Below the pieces are notes generated by a model. It was given only the letters and a program-made list of their open reading frames with translations. It did not search any database and was not told the origin of the DNA. This document shows positions 22,181-32,605 of a stretch of 40,545 nt of DNA, piece after piece. Location of the stretch: contig MNCI01009275.1 in assembly GCA_015680685.1 (NCBI GenBank), positions 312,168 through 352,712 on the forward strand, read 5' to 3'. Numbering within the stretch: the stretch's first letter is position 1; each line of letters opens with the position of its first letter. The DNA is from Gnetum montanum (taxonomy: Eukaryota; Streptophyta; Gnetopsida; Gnetales; Gnetaceae). The translations under genes and the position numbers were made by a program.

Positions 22181-24333
22181 CACCAAGTAATGAACGAAGT
22201 GTTAGTATGCATACATAAATACAAATTTTGACATAAAAACATTAAACTAAGTTTAGCAAAGTTAACATAATATAACATGGATTAACAAAATTTTTCTCAT
22301 TTTGGCAATGCCCTCTGGGGCCCCGTGGGTATAGGGTGTCAACCAACTTATTTCACATGCCTAGACTCACTAGCATACATCATGTTTGCATAGGATTAGC
22401 ATTTCATTTCATAGGTCTCATAGGTCTAGCATCAGCATGTTTTCACAGGTTTAGCATTGTTGTAGCTTGCATGATTAGCATTGTTACATTTTGAAAGTTT
22501 CATATTATGAACAATTTACCAAATTGTTTGCAAAATTTCTCTAACTCTAGACAACATTGTCTAGAAAGTTACAAATTTTTTCTAACTCTGGGCTATTGTA
22601 GTGGAGACCATAGTCCAAAATTTTTGAAAAAGTTCTAACTCTAGGCTACCTTTGTACAAAGCGTAGTCTAGAAAATAGGAAAAAATTTTCTAACTGTGGG
22701 CACTATGACTATGCTCTCTATAGAGTAGTCTCAAAAAACTAACTTTAGGGCAAATACAATTTATTAAACACTTGTGTCAACTGCACCTCCAAGGCAAGGG
22801 GAGCGTAGTCCTAGCTGCAGCCTATAGGGAATGAAGTTCTAGCCATCACCCCAACACTCTTTGCACAACATGCCCTACTGTAGCACCATGTGCTACCTCA
22901 CCGTCCTCTCCACATTGCCATACCTATGCCCTGAACACCCACCACCTCTACCATGCATTACACGTCATGCCTCATGCCCTACCATGTGCAGTCCTTACAT
23001 GTTGCTGCACCACTATGCCTGTCGTACCCACCAAGTTATGTCCTCTCTTCCTTCTCCACTATCACTACCCTAGATCCCAACATCAAAAAAATTTGAAAAC
23101 AAGAAAAAAAATGTGCAGAAAACATGCCTTGGGGCTAATTGACCCTGCAACCCTCACAACCACATCATAGGACATAGTGCCCCTCATCACCCCTGTGGCC
23201 GTGTGACTGTGCTATGAGGCGTAACACCCCCGTAGCCCTTGCCGTGCCATGGGGTGCAATCACCCCATGGCCCCCACAACCCCTAATGCACTTAGTCCTA
23301 CCCCCTTCTCAATTTATTTTTACGAAAAATAGAAAAATAAAATATTTTTTCAAAACCATCACTGTGCATGGTACTTCATGGCCAACCGTCCCTAGCTACA
23401 ACTATAAACCCCAATCCCTGCCTTACCCTCCCCACGTGCACCCAAATACCTATGGCCCACATAGGAAACAAAACCCTTTCCCATGCCAATTGAAAATCCA
23501 ATTGCACAAAACCCATTTCAACACACTCCCTCCCAACCACAATGGCTAAAAATGGCCCATAGAAGTGGCAACCCCTACCATGGCAGGGTGCCAACAAACT
23601 ATGCCCCAAACCCTCTAAGTGCAAAATAGCGAAAATGATGAAGCAAAGAAAATGGCAAAAAAGGGAAGAGCATAGTTAGGGTACCTGGTAGATGTCGATG
23701 GTCTCCTCTCTTTCACGCATGCTTGTAATTAGCAGCCTAGTGTGCACTCCCCCTCATCCATGTTTACCAGTCTTGGATGTAGGCATCCACTTTGACACAT
23801 CATGGCTCCAACTACTCTCTTCACTGGTGATGCAAAATAACTTTGCATTTGAAAGTTTGAAAATGACAACTTACCCATGGTAAAACATGCCTTTATAGCC
23901 TCTCGAGGTTGTTTAATGATCCACCTACCCAGGACTATGCTCCACACTTAGCCAAAATTTTCAACTTTAGGTGCAAGTGTAGTTGGATGTGAACGTAGTT
24001 GGGTGATAGCATAGTCACCCACACTTAGTTAAAATTTGCAAACTTTTCATTACCCTATGAATGCCTTAACTAAAATTTCTAACATTTCGTTGCCCAATGC
24101 CCTAGCCGATTTCACTTCCTAAGCACATGTCTGACAATTCTACGGTCTACTAAGACATAAAACTAGCATGCATGGCCTGCTGAGGCCTAAAATCAACACA
24201 CGCACATGCCTACCTTCTTTATAACCCCTATTACATACTTAGGCGAATTTTCATTACATTTCTTTTATTTGTTTGTGCACATTAACTTGATTTAGATAGG
24301 TGCTACTTAATGTGTAACTGGTTTGTTTTGCAG
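22181..24333. other. Spacer between antisense gene and E3 RT
   Basis: No gene recognised. Contains repeats of TCTAACTCTNGGCTA followed by CATAGTC (22530-22760), C-rich His/Pro-type low complexity (22840-23620), CATAGTC-type motifs like those of the E3 LTR (22600-22820, 23660-24010) and a short ATAAAACTAGCATG stretch (24140-24195) related to the other arrays. Open frames at 22861-23073, 23214-23549 and 23376-23624 overlap one another and are low-complexity shadows. Confidence 0.45.
24318..24333 (+). promoter_or_regulatory. Strong 3' splice acceptor before E3 RT
   Basis: CTGGTTTGTTTTGCAG followed by GAATATAACATGG, with a TACTTAAT-like branch site just upstream. It lies immediately before the RT coding part. 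Ogre elements (Tat branch) are known to splice an intron between protease and RT, so this may be the same arrangement. The matching donor is not certain. Confidence 0.5.
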
Positions 24334-25440
24334 GAATATAACATGGCCATGCACAAGCAACCTCTCTTACCTTTGGTCCTCGCTGGACCTCATGGTGACA
24401 TCAAGTGAGCCATTGACCCACATTGCTTAGACCTTGAGCGTATGAAATATGCTGAGTATATAGCATCCATACAGACACCACTAGATTGGCCCAACCATCT
24501 AGTTAAAGATCTCGATCTAGAGGCAAGGGACGTCATAGAGGATCCCCTTGTTGAGATCCCTGTGACAACACCTAATGGTAAGGCAAAAATGTTAAAACTA
24601 GGCTCCTCACTAGATCCCCAACATGCTCAGGACATAACCAAGATGCTAAATGATAACATTAAAGTATTCACATGGTCATATGAGGACATGCTAGGCCTAA
24701 ACCCTTGGCTAGTCTAGTACAATATCATCTTAGATCCCTACATTAAGCTAGTAAAACAAAAAGCACACAAGGTTAGGCCTGAGGTGGTGTTGGTTGTCCA
24801 TGATGAAATCACCAAGCTTTATAAAGCCAATTTCATCCAGGTTGTTGAGTATGCAGATTGGGTCTCCAACATCATGGTTGTGCCCAAGAAAAATGAAAGT
24901 ATACACATTTGCATAGACTTCTGGGACCTAAACAAGGCAACCATTAAAGATGATTTCCCTTTGCCCAGTATTAATCAACTGATCGATACCACAATTGTTC
25001 ATGCCTTATTATCCTTCATGGATGCCTACTCAAGTTACAACTAGATTAGGATCAACCCTGAGCACCAACTCAGCATAACCTTTATGACCCCTTGGGGTAC
25101 GTTTTGTTACACCATGATGCCCATCAAACTTAAGAACATAGGAGTAACATATCAATGAGTAATGACATACATCTTTAGTGATTACATATTAAGCCTTCTC
25201 AATGACTACATCAATGACATAATAGTTAAGTCTAAAGTGGCTCATGACCATGTAAATGATCTAGATGTAGTACTTAAATGTTGTCTGAAACATGATCTTA
25301 GGTTGAACCGTAAAAAATGTGTTTTCAGCATTAGAACAAGCCATAAGCATGGTTTTGTAGTATCTAAAGTAGGCATACGTGTACACCCTAACAAGGTTAG
25401 GCCATAACCAAGTTAGCATCCCTAGCCAACCTTAAGGAGC
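24334..25440 (+). pseudogene. pol: E3 reverse transcriptase, catalytic Asp lost
   Basis: Tat-type RT in several open pieces. The N-terminal part (24442-24717) has VFTWSYEDMLGLNP, equivalent to the family DVFAWSxxDMPGIDP. The fingers/palm part (24784-25044) has VVPKKNESIHICIDF, LNKATIKDDFPLP and SFMDAYSSYN. Then a TAG stop replaces the expected Gln of YNQI. The thumb-side part (25162-25407) has DYINDIIVKS where YxDD is expected, so the first catalytic Asp is Asn, and LNRKKCVF. The second break falls where the family has an Arg codon (CGA to TGA is the simplest explanation). Frame is mostly kept between stops. Confidence 0.88.
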
Positions 25441-26079
25441 TATGAGGGTTACAAGGTAGACTACAATTCATACGTAGGTTTATCACGTAGTTAACCAATA
25501 AGTTGTAGCCAATGCAACATTTGCTTAAGAAAGGAGCCCACTTTGAGTGGACAACTCAATGTTAATGACCATTGGATGATCTTACACAAGAGCTAGTCCA
25601 ACTTCCCATGGTTCACCCTCTGCAAGGAGATAAACCCTTCTACATCTACCTTGCCACTTCTAATACGTCCATTGCTTCTCTACTTTGCCAAAAGCGAGAT
25701 GATGGTATAGAGGTGTCAATGTACTACTTAAGTCACGCATTAGTTTCCCATGAAGTAAAATACAACAATGTGGAAAAGTACTACCTCACCTTAGTCTTCT
25801 CACTCAAGAAGTGGAGGCATTAACTTTTCTGCAGTCAAGTCAATATCATTTGCAAGAATAATGTACTCTGAGCAATTACAACAAATATCTACAAGAGTAG
25901 TCATATCACACAATGGAAAGTACTAACAATAGATTTTGACCTATATTACGTTGCATAAGCCTCAACAAAAGGTCAAGCTATAGCCATACAACTTATAATT
26001 TCACAAATTAATGATCAAACAACTATAGATCCAGAATTCCTAGATGAGCACGTTAGCAGCGTTAGTCAAGTGCCTGACA
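25441..26079 (+). pseudogene. pol: E3 RT-linked (gypsy) RNase H
   Basis: First RNase H of E3, the standard Ty3/gypsy one. The open piece at 25572-25823 shows DKPFYIYLATSNTSIASLL, a YYLSHAL segment and VEKYYLTLVFSLKKWRH, matching the family pattern PLxLYxAxSxxAIxAxL...YYxSxxL...xEKxxLALxxAxxKLRxY. The first acidic residue is not preserved at the usual place, as often reported for this domain in Tat elements. Stops occur before and after. Confidence 0.75.
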
Positions 26080-26490
26080 ACTATGAGGCACTCTTTCATT
26101 TTGATGAAGCTTCAACCTCTCAAGGAGGTAGAGCTACTATTGTTATCATGTTTCCCTCTAGGGAGATCTAATCCTTTTCTGATCATTTTGCATTCCCTTG
26201 CACTAACAACATCGTAGAGTATGAAAGTCTCCTTCAAGGTATCCTTGCAACATGTGACTTAAGGATTCAACACCTAGCAATCCGAGGTGACTCACAATTG
26301 GTAGTAAACCAAGTAACAAAGGTTTATGCCTACAAGGCCCAACACTTACAACTTTACTATAACCTAGCAAAGCACTTTCTTTAGAACTTTACAATAATAG
26401 ATGTCCAATACATTCCTTGGAACAAGAATGCCATAGCCGATGCATTAGCAATATTAGCCTTAAACATTGCACTGGACATGTTCCATGAAT
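26080..26490 (+). pseudogene. pol: E3 second, archaeal-like RNase H (Tat hallmark)
   Basis: Additional RNase H domain known from Tat-clade plant elements and thought to have been acquired separately from the gypsy one. The plus strand shows ALFHFDEAS (about 26090), a glycine-rich ATIVIMFPS strand, NNIVEYESLLQGI (about 26205), IRGDSQLVVNQV (about 26282) and WNKNAIADALAILAL (about 26420). The four catalytic acidic residues, Asp, Glu, Asp and Asp, are all present although two stops break the frame. It lies between the gypsy RNase H and integrase, as in known Tat elements. Confidence 0.85.
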
Positions 26491-26639
26491 TGCCCACCTC
26501 GATGGCAAATTGCACTATGACTATCACACAAATCACTAATGTTGCATCAATATCCATAGTTAGCATGACCCACACAAGAGAATGGTATAATGACATTAAG
26601 GAGTCCCTTCTATAAGGTGAGCCTCCACAACACTTAACT

Positions 26640-27850
26640 ACTGCACAAAAAGATGTACTGCATAAACGATCACAGCAGTACATCATCATGGGTGATAACA
26701 CCTTTTGTCCTAGATCCTACGATGTCATAATGCTAAACTGGATGAGCAATAGTGAAGCACAAATAATCATTGAGCAAGTCCATGAGGGACTATGCAAACG
26801 TCACATAGCACCCAAGGGCAGTGGTAGCGAAAATCAAATTCTTAGGCTATTATTGGCCTTACATGGAGCACAATTGCATCTCCAAGGTCAAAATGTGTAA
26901 CACGTGTCAATGGCATGGTAATCTAATGCACATGCCAGCAACTGAACTACATACAATGTAGATCACATAGTCATTCCAACATTGGGTTTTGGACATCATT
27001 AGACCAATAACACCTAAGTCTTCTATACGGCATAGCTTCATCATAACTACAACTAAATATTTCACCAAGTGGGTTGAGGCTACCCCCATTAGGAAGATGA
27101 CATTGTAATAGGTTTGCAAATTTGTGCTTGATAACATAGTGACCCATTTTGGTTTACCCAGGATCATAGTAATGGATAATGGGCCACAATTTAGTAATGC
27201 TAAAACCAAAGCCTTTTGTGAACATTGTAATATCAAACATTCCTTCTCATCACCATACTACCCTCAGGCGAATGGCCAAGTGGAAGCCACAAACAAATTT
27301 ATCATCAACCTTCTGAAGAAGATGCTAAATAACAACAAATGATGATGGTGCAAGTAATTAGTCTATGCACTTTGGGCCTACCACACAACTCAACGAACAG
27401 CAAAAGGTAAGATGCCTTACAGTCTTCTCTACAGGTTTGAAGCAATTTTTCCTCTTAAATTATAGGTTCCATCACTCTAGGTGATCCTTTTGAACTTTAT
27501 CAATGAAGATCATAACAACAAGTTGATGATCATAGACCTCAACTCAATAGAGGAGGAGCACATGTAGATGCTTGATCACATCGAATAGTACCAAGAAAAG
27601 TCAAGGCAAAAGCACTGTTACAACCAACATCAATGTCCAATCAAGAAAGGGCACCTAATCATCAAGGCCATTCATGAACCCACGGACAAATTCTCAACCA
27701 ATTAGGAAGAGCCTTTCTTAGTCACTAAGGCCTACAACAACGAAGCATTCAAGCTTGTTGTTTAAGATAGGAATGAGTTTGCCAATCTAATGAACCATTC
27801 GTACCTGAAGCCATACTATGCCTAGCATGCCATACATTAATGGAACAAGG
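26640..27850 (+). pseudogene. pol: E3 integrase
   Basis: Integrase in plus-strand pieces. The H2C2 zinc domain at 26688-26925 has CPRSYDVIMLN, VHEGLCKRHIAPKG and, in another frame, CNTCQWHG. The core has KYFTKWVEATP (about 27050) where the first Asp of DYFTKW is now Lys, IVMDNGPQFSN (about 27165) with the second Asp, and QANGQVEATNKF (about 27265) with the Glu. The C-terminal part runs through ALWAYHTTQRTAKGK and a GMTPYxLVYG-like segment to LKPYYA at about 27825. Several TAG stops interrupt it. Confidence 0.87.
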
Positions 27851-27859
27851 TAAGCATTC

Positions 27860-28110
27860 ATTCTCTATAACACTAAATTGGCAAAGCTCATACACTACGA
27901 TGTTAAACTAGCAAAACACAAGTCTGCTATGACTATAAACTAGCACAAAAAGTCCACTATGACTATAAACTAGCATAGTTTGTCCACTATGATGTTAAAC
28001 TAGCATCCACACCTCACATTGGCCATGATGTTAAACTAACACAGTAGTCTACTATGATTATAAATTGGCATAGCACAGTCTACCAAGACCTTAAACTAGG
28101 TTCACCATTA
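27860..28110 (+). repeat. Tandem TATAAACTAGCA array
   Basis: Seven degenerate copies of a unit of about 33 bp with core GTCCACTATGACTATAAACTAGCA, right after integrase. Cores alternate between CTATAAACTAGCA and GTTAAACTAGCA. The same core appears at 18150-18335 and once at about 24150, both flanking the antisense-gene segment. Confidence 0.7.
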
Positions 28111-29360
28111 GTCACAAGCAAGTGAGCAAGAATAATTTCAACCCCCCTTCCCCCAACTTTTTTGCATCATGTAGGTAGGGATATTGTAGTACTAGAATGG
28201 AGATCTTGCCATCAACTCAACCTTCAAAGCACTTATAGCATTATGGTCCCTTGGCATTACACTAGCTTTCTAGACACTTGCCCTTGGCACGTGCTCTTGA
28301 GCACCTATAGCATCATCACCTCCCATCATTTTTCTGGCTTTTCTAAACACTTGTCATCTATTTGGCCTTTGGTGTATTCATAGCATCATTGCTTCTAACA
28401 TTTGATTTGCATTTCATGTTTTGTGATTTTCTTGTCTTCTTAAAGTTATGTTTGTAGGATGAAGCCTCAAGGCAATCATGCAAAGGTACATCTCATTTGT
28501 AATGACAAGTCACCACATTGCTTTGATGTGTATGATTCAACTAGCTATGCCTCTCAAGAGTGCACATCCCTACTACCCTGCTACAACCTACCTACATCTA
28601 TCCCTATGTTCCCACACACCTGCATTCCCCCACATAGTCAAGATTGCAAATGTCGGCAACCACATGACATCCTCTTGCAAGCCAAACTATAGAATCCAAG
28701 GTAGACATAACATACGTTGTCCTGTGAGGAGCCTTTGTTGGCTGGTCAAAGCCTAAGTAGATGTAACATAAGTCCTTCTAGGGAGGAAACACTTGTCCCA
28801 TAGATGCAACATGGCTTAGCAAGCATCAAAGTAAAGCCCATCTGGTGGCATGTAATCCACTTGGTGGAAAGCATCCCATAGTTAGCATTTAGCAAAGCAC
28901 AAAACCCAAAGAAGGTTCACCCCATAGCAAAGAGAAAACAAAAGCAAAAAAAGAAAAAGAAAAAATAAAAGAGCAAAGGGGGAAAAGGCATATCCCCAAA
29001 CAAATTAGTAGAGCTATAATTTTGCAACTGATCAGGCTTTGAATCCACCTTGACTCTCTCATGAGCACTCCAAAAAGAGGTTAACATTTTTAGAGGCAAG
29101 CCACCCTAGTGCCATAGTCATTGTTAGCCATCCTAACTTTGCATCTTGCACCATGATCCCCTATTTTCATTTCATCTCCCCTATTATCCCCTAACACATT
29201 ACCTACACATATTACTCCCAGCATGCCATTATCCATAGCACTTTTGAACATGGCGCAGCAGTATTCGACCACACATGAAAGAGTGGTGTTGGTGCTAAGC
29301 CTACTATGGTGTTTTGCAATTCTTTGTCAACGTCTCTAGGGTCACTCCTCCAAACGTCAA
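28111..29360. other. E3 3' untranslated region
   Basis: No recognised gene. It has three degenerate copies of a unit of 70-90 bp with ACCTATAGCATCAT and TTTCTAGACACTTG (28220-28400), then a T-rich acceptor-like TTATGTTTGTAG (28446-28457) followed by an ATG (28459) opening a 77-codon frame with no recognisable product. A 60-bp purine-rich stretch (about 28927-28987, ending AAAGGGGGAAAAGG) looks like a second, internal polypurine tract. Confidence 0.45.
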
Positions 29361-29374
29361 CAAAGAGGGGCCAA
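29361..29374 (+). other. E3 polypurine tract
   Basis: CAAAGAGGGGCCAA lies immediately before the TG of the 3' LTR, the expected place and composition for plus-strand priming. Confidence 0.8.
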
Positions 29375-31068
29375 TGAAACACCACCAAATTTTGGCAATA
29401 GCATCTTAACTACAAATTTGTCCAAGTGTCAACACGAGATAAATTTTTTTTAAGTGTTGAAACTACACTCTTCATTGTCCCAAAGCGTAGTCAACTAGTA
29501 AAGAGTGTAGTCAGCTCCAAAGACTAATTTTTTGCAATTTTTCCTAAGTGTCATCATAAAGCAAAAAGATGCAATATTTTCTAAGTGTTGAGACTATACT
29601 AGAGTGTACTCAACTTAATAGAGAGTGTAGTCAATACTAAAGGTTAGTTTTGCAAATTTTTCTAAGTGTCAAGCCAATAGTTGTAGATTTTTCTAGGTGC
29701 TAAGACTATACTCTCCACTACACTAGAGCATAGTTAAGCGTAGTTGGCATGGAAGAAATAGTTTTATAGGAATGTTTTAAGTGTTGAGACTATGCTCTCC
29801 ATCAAACTAGAGCATAGTCAAGCATAGTCAACTGAAAGCCAGATATTACAAAACTTTTCCAAGTGCTAAGACTATGCTCAACCCCAATTGGAAGTGTAGT
29901 CAACCTCCTGTGGACAGCATAGTCAGCACACAGTCACTTTTTTGCAAATTTTTTCCAAGTGTTAGACTATGCTCTCCCCCAATCTAGACCATAGTCAACC
30001 AAAATAGCCTCCAAAGGCCTTCACAATATAACACCAGCACTCAACTTAGCTCCAACACACCTACTACAAGCGTAGTTAGCAAAAACGCATCTTTCTTGTA
30101 CCCCCTTTTCTCCCCAAATTGTAACTACGCTCAAACCCACTAGAGACAGTGGATGGTGTAGTCTTGGAGCATAGTCTTCAAATTTTCCATTTTTTGCATT
30201 TTTTTAGGTACATTACAGTCTTATTCAGCTCACAAACATGTAGTTGGTAGCATAGTCACAGTCTAGTAGTCTCACAAAGTCCATTAGAGCATACCAAAGC
30301 ATAACACTGCTTGATTCAGTGGAGAGCGTAGTTGGATGCAGTGTAGTCCCAATTGTCCCACTACCACATGGCAATTGATCCACATTCCACACTAACCCTA
30401 GGCCTATAAATACTCTAGCCCTCAACGTTTTAGGGGTTGGCAAATTTCAAAGTTCGCATTCTTGGCATTTGGCATTTTGGAAGCGCATTTGGCACTTTGG
30501 CAATGCAAGACATTCGCACACCACCGTAGCTCACTGCAAACCACTACAATCAATTGCACACCATGGTGGCCAATCCTACAGGCACAGACTCCACAACAAA
30601 ATGTTAGTCTTCATGACTAGACACCCCTGTGACTGTGACTATGCTATCCATTGCACCTACTGTACATTACATACCTTCTCATCCCACTTGAGGTTAACTA
30701 CACTCAATCTCATTTTGGGTGGTGCCACTTTCTCTCTCTCTCTCTCCCCTCCACATTTTTCAGCATTTTTACTTGCATTTTGGCATTTTACATGTATTTT
30801 TTGTTGTTCTCACCAATCGTCATGCATTAACACTTTCATTTTTCACTGCAAACCTTTACTACCCTCATCCCTGTTAACACTGCAGACACCATTCAACACT
30901 TAGCATCATTTGGTATTGCATTTTGTAAGTCCCCATTTAATCAACAAGATCATTTTGGACATCTTGTCTCCTTCTCCAACAAGCCCTCATGCACACTCGA
31001 GGTTAAAGCTATGCACCCACAAACCTCTCGATGCTCCATTCCAACTATTGACATTTTTGATCGCTACA
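29375..31068 (+). repeat. E3 right (3') LTR
   Basis: About 1.7 kb, TGAAACACC...GCTACA, pairing with 12192-13905. Contains the hairpin-unit array (29430-30000), TATAAAT (30405-30411) and a CT microsatellite (about 30731-30752). Several open frames here are LTR shadows. The TG...CA ends are intact on this copy. Confidence 0.88.
30405..30411 (+). promoter_or_regulatory. TATA box of E3 3' LTR
   Basis: TATAAAT in CCTAGGCCTATAAATACTC, the same context as in the 5' LTR. Confidence 0.65.
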
Positions 31069-31073
31069 CAACC
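31069..31073. other. Target site duplication of E3, right copy
   Basis: CAACC directly after the CA end of the E3 3' LTR, identical to 12187-12191. Confidence 0.85.
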
Positions 31074-32440
31074 TACTCATTCAACCTTTGAATCTGATGG
31101 GCTCTTAGTTCTGACAATCTCTCTTGGGCGTAGATCTCAAGCATTCTTGTTTCCAATCGGAGCCCATCTATGATATGGCAAACCTGCTCTCGATGAGAAT
31201 AATCATGACTAGAACATCTATGCGAAAGGGAATAATGCCTATCCATGGCTACATCCAAGGATTCATGTGTTCCTTGTCACTAGCCTTGGATTTTGCTTCT
31301 CAGATTGGACATTCTAGAGTACATTTGATATTTTTCATTAAATAGTTCAAGCATTGTACTCCATCTGCAAATTAATTCTAGCTTCAAGGAGTGGTACCAA
31401 CTTTTTTCTTCTTTTATGAGTGTCCTGGGGAATAGATGAAGTTTCTACTAGTCATTTTCTATGTTTTTTAAGGCATAGGCATCATGAAAGGCTTGAGGAT
31501 GGATCTATGGATCTGAGTTATATCCCTCCTCAAATCTAAGGATATTGCTTAGATCCAACCTCTTGATTCTAATATCTTTCACATGTATAGTTTGAATTCT
31601 AACTACCTCTACAATGTTTAGCATGCTTCAAGTTGCCAATAAAGGTTCATCATCATCATGATTTTGATGATGTCTATGATGTCCCTTGCTACCCCTTTGT
31701 TCATGGTGGGGCCTACAATCATTGTCCTACCATTCACCTTCACTGTAGTTTCATTCCCTGTGGTTTTGATTAGATTTAGAGGAGGAAGAAGAAGATGTAG
31801 ATGAAGAGGACAAAAAGGGAGGAGCACTGCCACCACCACGGTGTTTTCCATCTCATCTCTGCTTGTCATGGCCATGATCAACAAGTTTGTAGTCATCAAG
31901 ATGCTTTCCTGAGCCCCTACCTTGACTTCCACTTTTGCATGAACCTGGATTATTAGTAGTGAACTACAAATTCAAGTTCAAGCCTCCTTCACCAGAGTCA
32001 ATGGGTGAAGAATCTTCATGTTGAGAACCCCCAAAAGGGAGAATCTTCATGTTGAAAACCCCCAAAGGGAGAATCCTCAGCATGAAAAAGGGATTAGTAA
32101 ACCATTTTCCCTTTGTAGCTTCATGGTTCTTCTCCTAGTGTCAATCTCATTTGCATTGTGTTTCTGTGGGATGGTAGCCTCGATAGTCATGGTCCTACAC
32201 AATGAATTCATCATGGAAATCTTGGATACCCAACCTCTTACAAGTTTGGAGTAGCATTCTAGGAATAGATCAGTCGAGAGGCAACACAACGTTGCCCTCC
32301 ATATCTCTCCACTGTAGTTGCTCATCCTAATGCAGGATGAAGATGAAATGAGGTAAAAACTCATCTAGATGAGTGTACACCACTTTGAATTCTTGGGGCA
32401 TTAACAGTTTTGATTCATCATGCTTGTGAGAAGGAGACAT
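31074..32440 (-). pseudogene. gag: E2 gag N-terminal part
   Basis: Minus-strand gag between the E2 primer-binding site and the E3 insertion. The likely start is the ATG at 32440-32438 (MSPSHKHDESKLL), leaving a leader of about 145 bases after the primer site. Fragments include LDEFLPHFI near the start, a Ser-run and His/Asp-rich low-complexity stretch (31640-31830, with HHRHHQNHDDDE), and DGLRLETRMLEIYAQERL near the E3 junction. Many stops and frame shifts. The remaining gag, with its zinc knuckle, is at 11700-12186. I identify it as gag from position and continuity more than from motifs. A short duplicated segment, GGGAGAATCTTCATGTTGA-like, lies at 32003-32060. Confidence 0.55.
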
Positions 32441-32585
32441 TTTAGATTAGAGAAAAAATTTAGTGTGCTTAAATTATAATTGTTATTATTATTATTATTA
32501 TTGAATGATTATGGCCTTAGGGTTCATTCCAATGATCTTAAATCATATTTACTGAGTCCTACATAGTGCACATATCAAACTACAA
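32441..32585 (-). other. E2 leader
   Basis: Short untranslated leader between primer site and gag start, with an ATT/TTA microsatellite (about 32480-32502). Confidence 0.45.
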
Positions 32586-32604
32586 GTCCTTAGTGACAAT
32601 GCCA
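32586..32604 (-). other. E2 primer-binding site (tRNA-Asp type)
   Basis: The minus strand reads TGGCATTGTCACTAAGGAC, one base after LTR C. The complement of plant tRNA-Asp 3' end is TGGCGCCGTTGCCGGGGA. Every mismatch across the site is a transition, as expected from deamination of methylated cytosines on both strands. A tRNA-Asp primer is known for Athila elements. Confidence 0.75.
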
Positions 32605-32605
32605 A

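Larger units (their letters stand above)
12192..31068 (+). mobile_element. E3, Tat-clade Ty3/gypsy element with antisense cargo
   Basis: An 18.9-kb LTR retrotransposon on the plus strand, complete in outline but dead. It has LTRs of about 1.7 kb (12192-13905 and 29375-31068), a tRNA-Asn-type primer site (13912-13929), gag, protease, RT, two RNase H domains, integrase, a polypurine tract (29361-29374) and a perfect CAACC duplication. The tRNA-Asn primer and the extra archaeal-like RNase H are Tat-clade traits. About 6.5 kb with an antisense, intron-bearing gene separates protease from RT, whereas most Tat elements have these nearly adjacent. It is inserted in the gag of E2. Confidence 0.88.

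Noticed and set aside
22861-23624. Several overlapping His/Pro-rich ORFs
   Set aside because: Low-complexity C-rich DNA open in three frames on both strands; no domain or start context.
27860-28110. Regular 33-bp repeats considered as a CRISPR array
   Set aside because: Repeats are degenerate with no unique spacers of constant length, and the context is a plant retrotransposon.
12192-31068. E3 LTRs taken as start 12185 (TGCAACC)
   Set aside because: Aligning with the right LTR shows TAAAACTCC equals TGAAACACC, and CAACC before it is the target duplication.
30469-31173. 144- and 87-codon plus-strand ORFs
   Set aside because: They fall within the E3 3' LTR and have no protein-like conservation; the matching part of the 5' LTR is broken.
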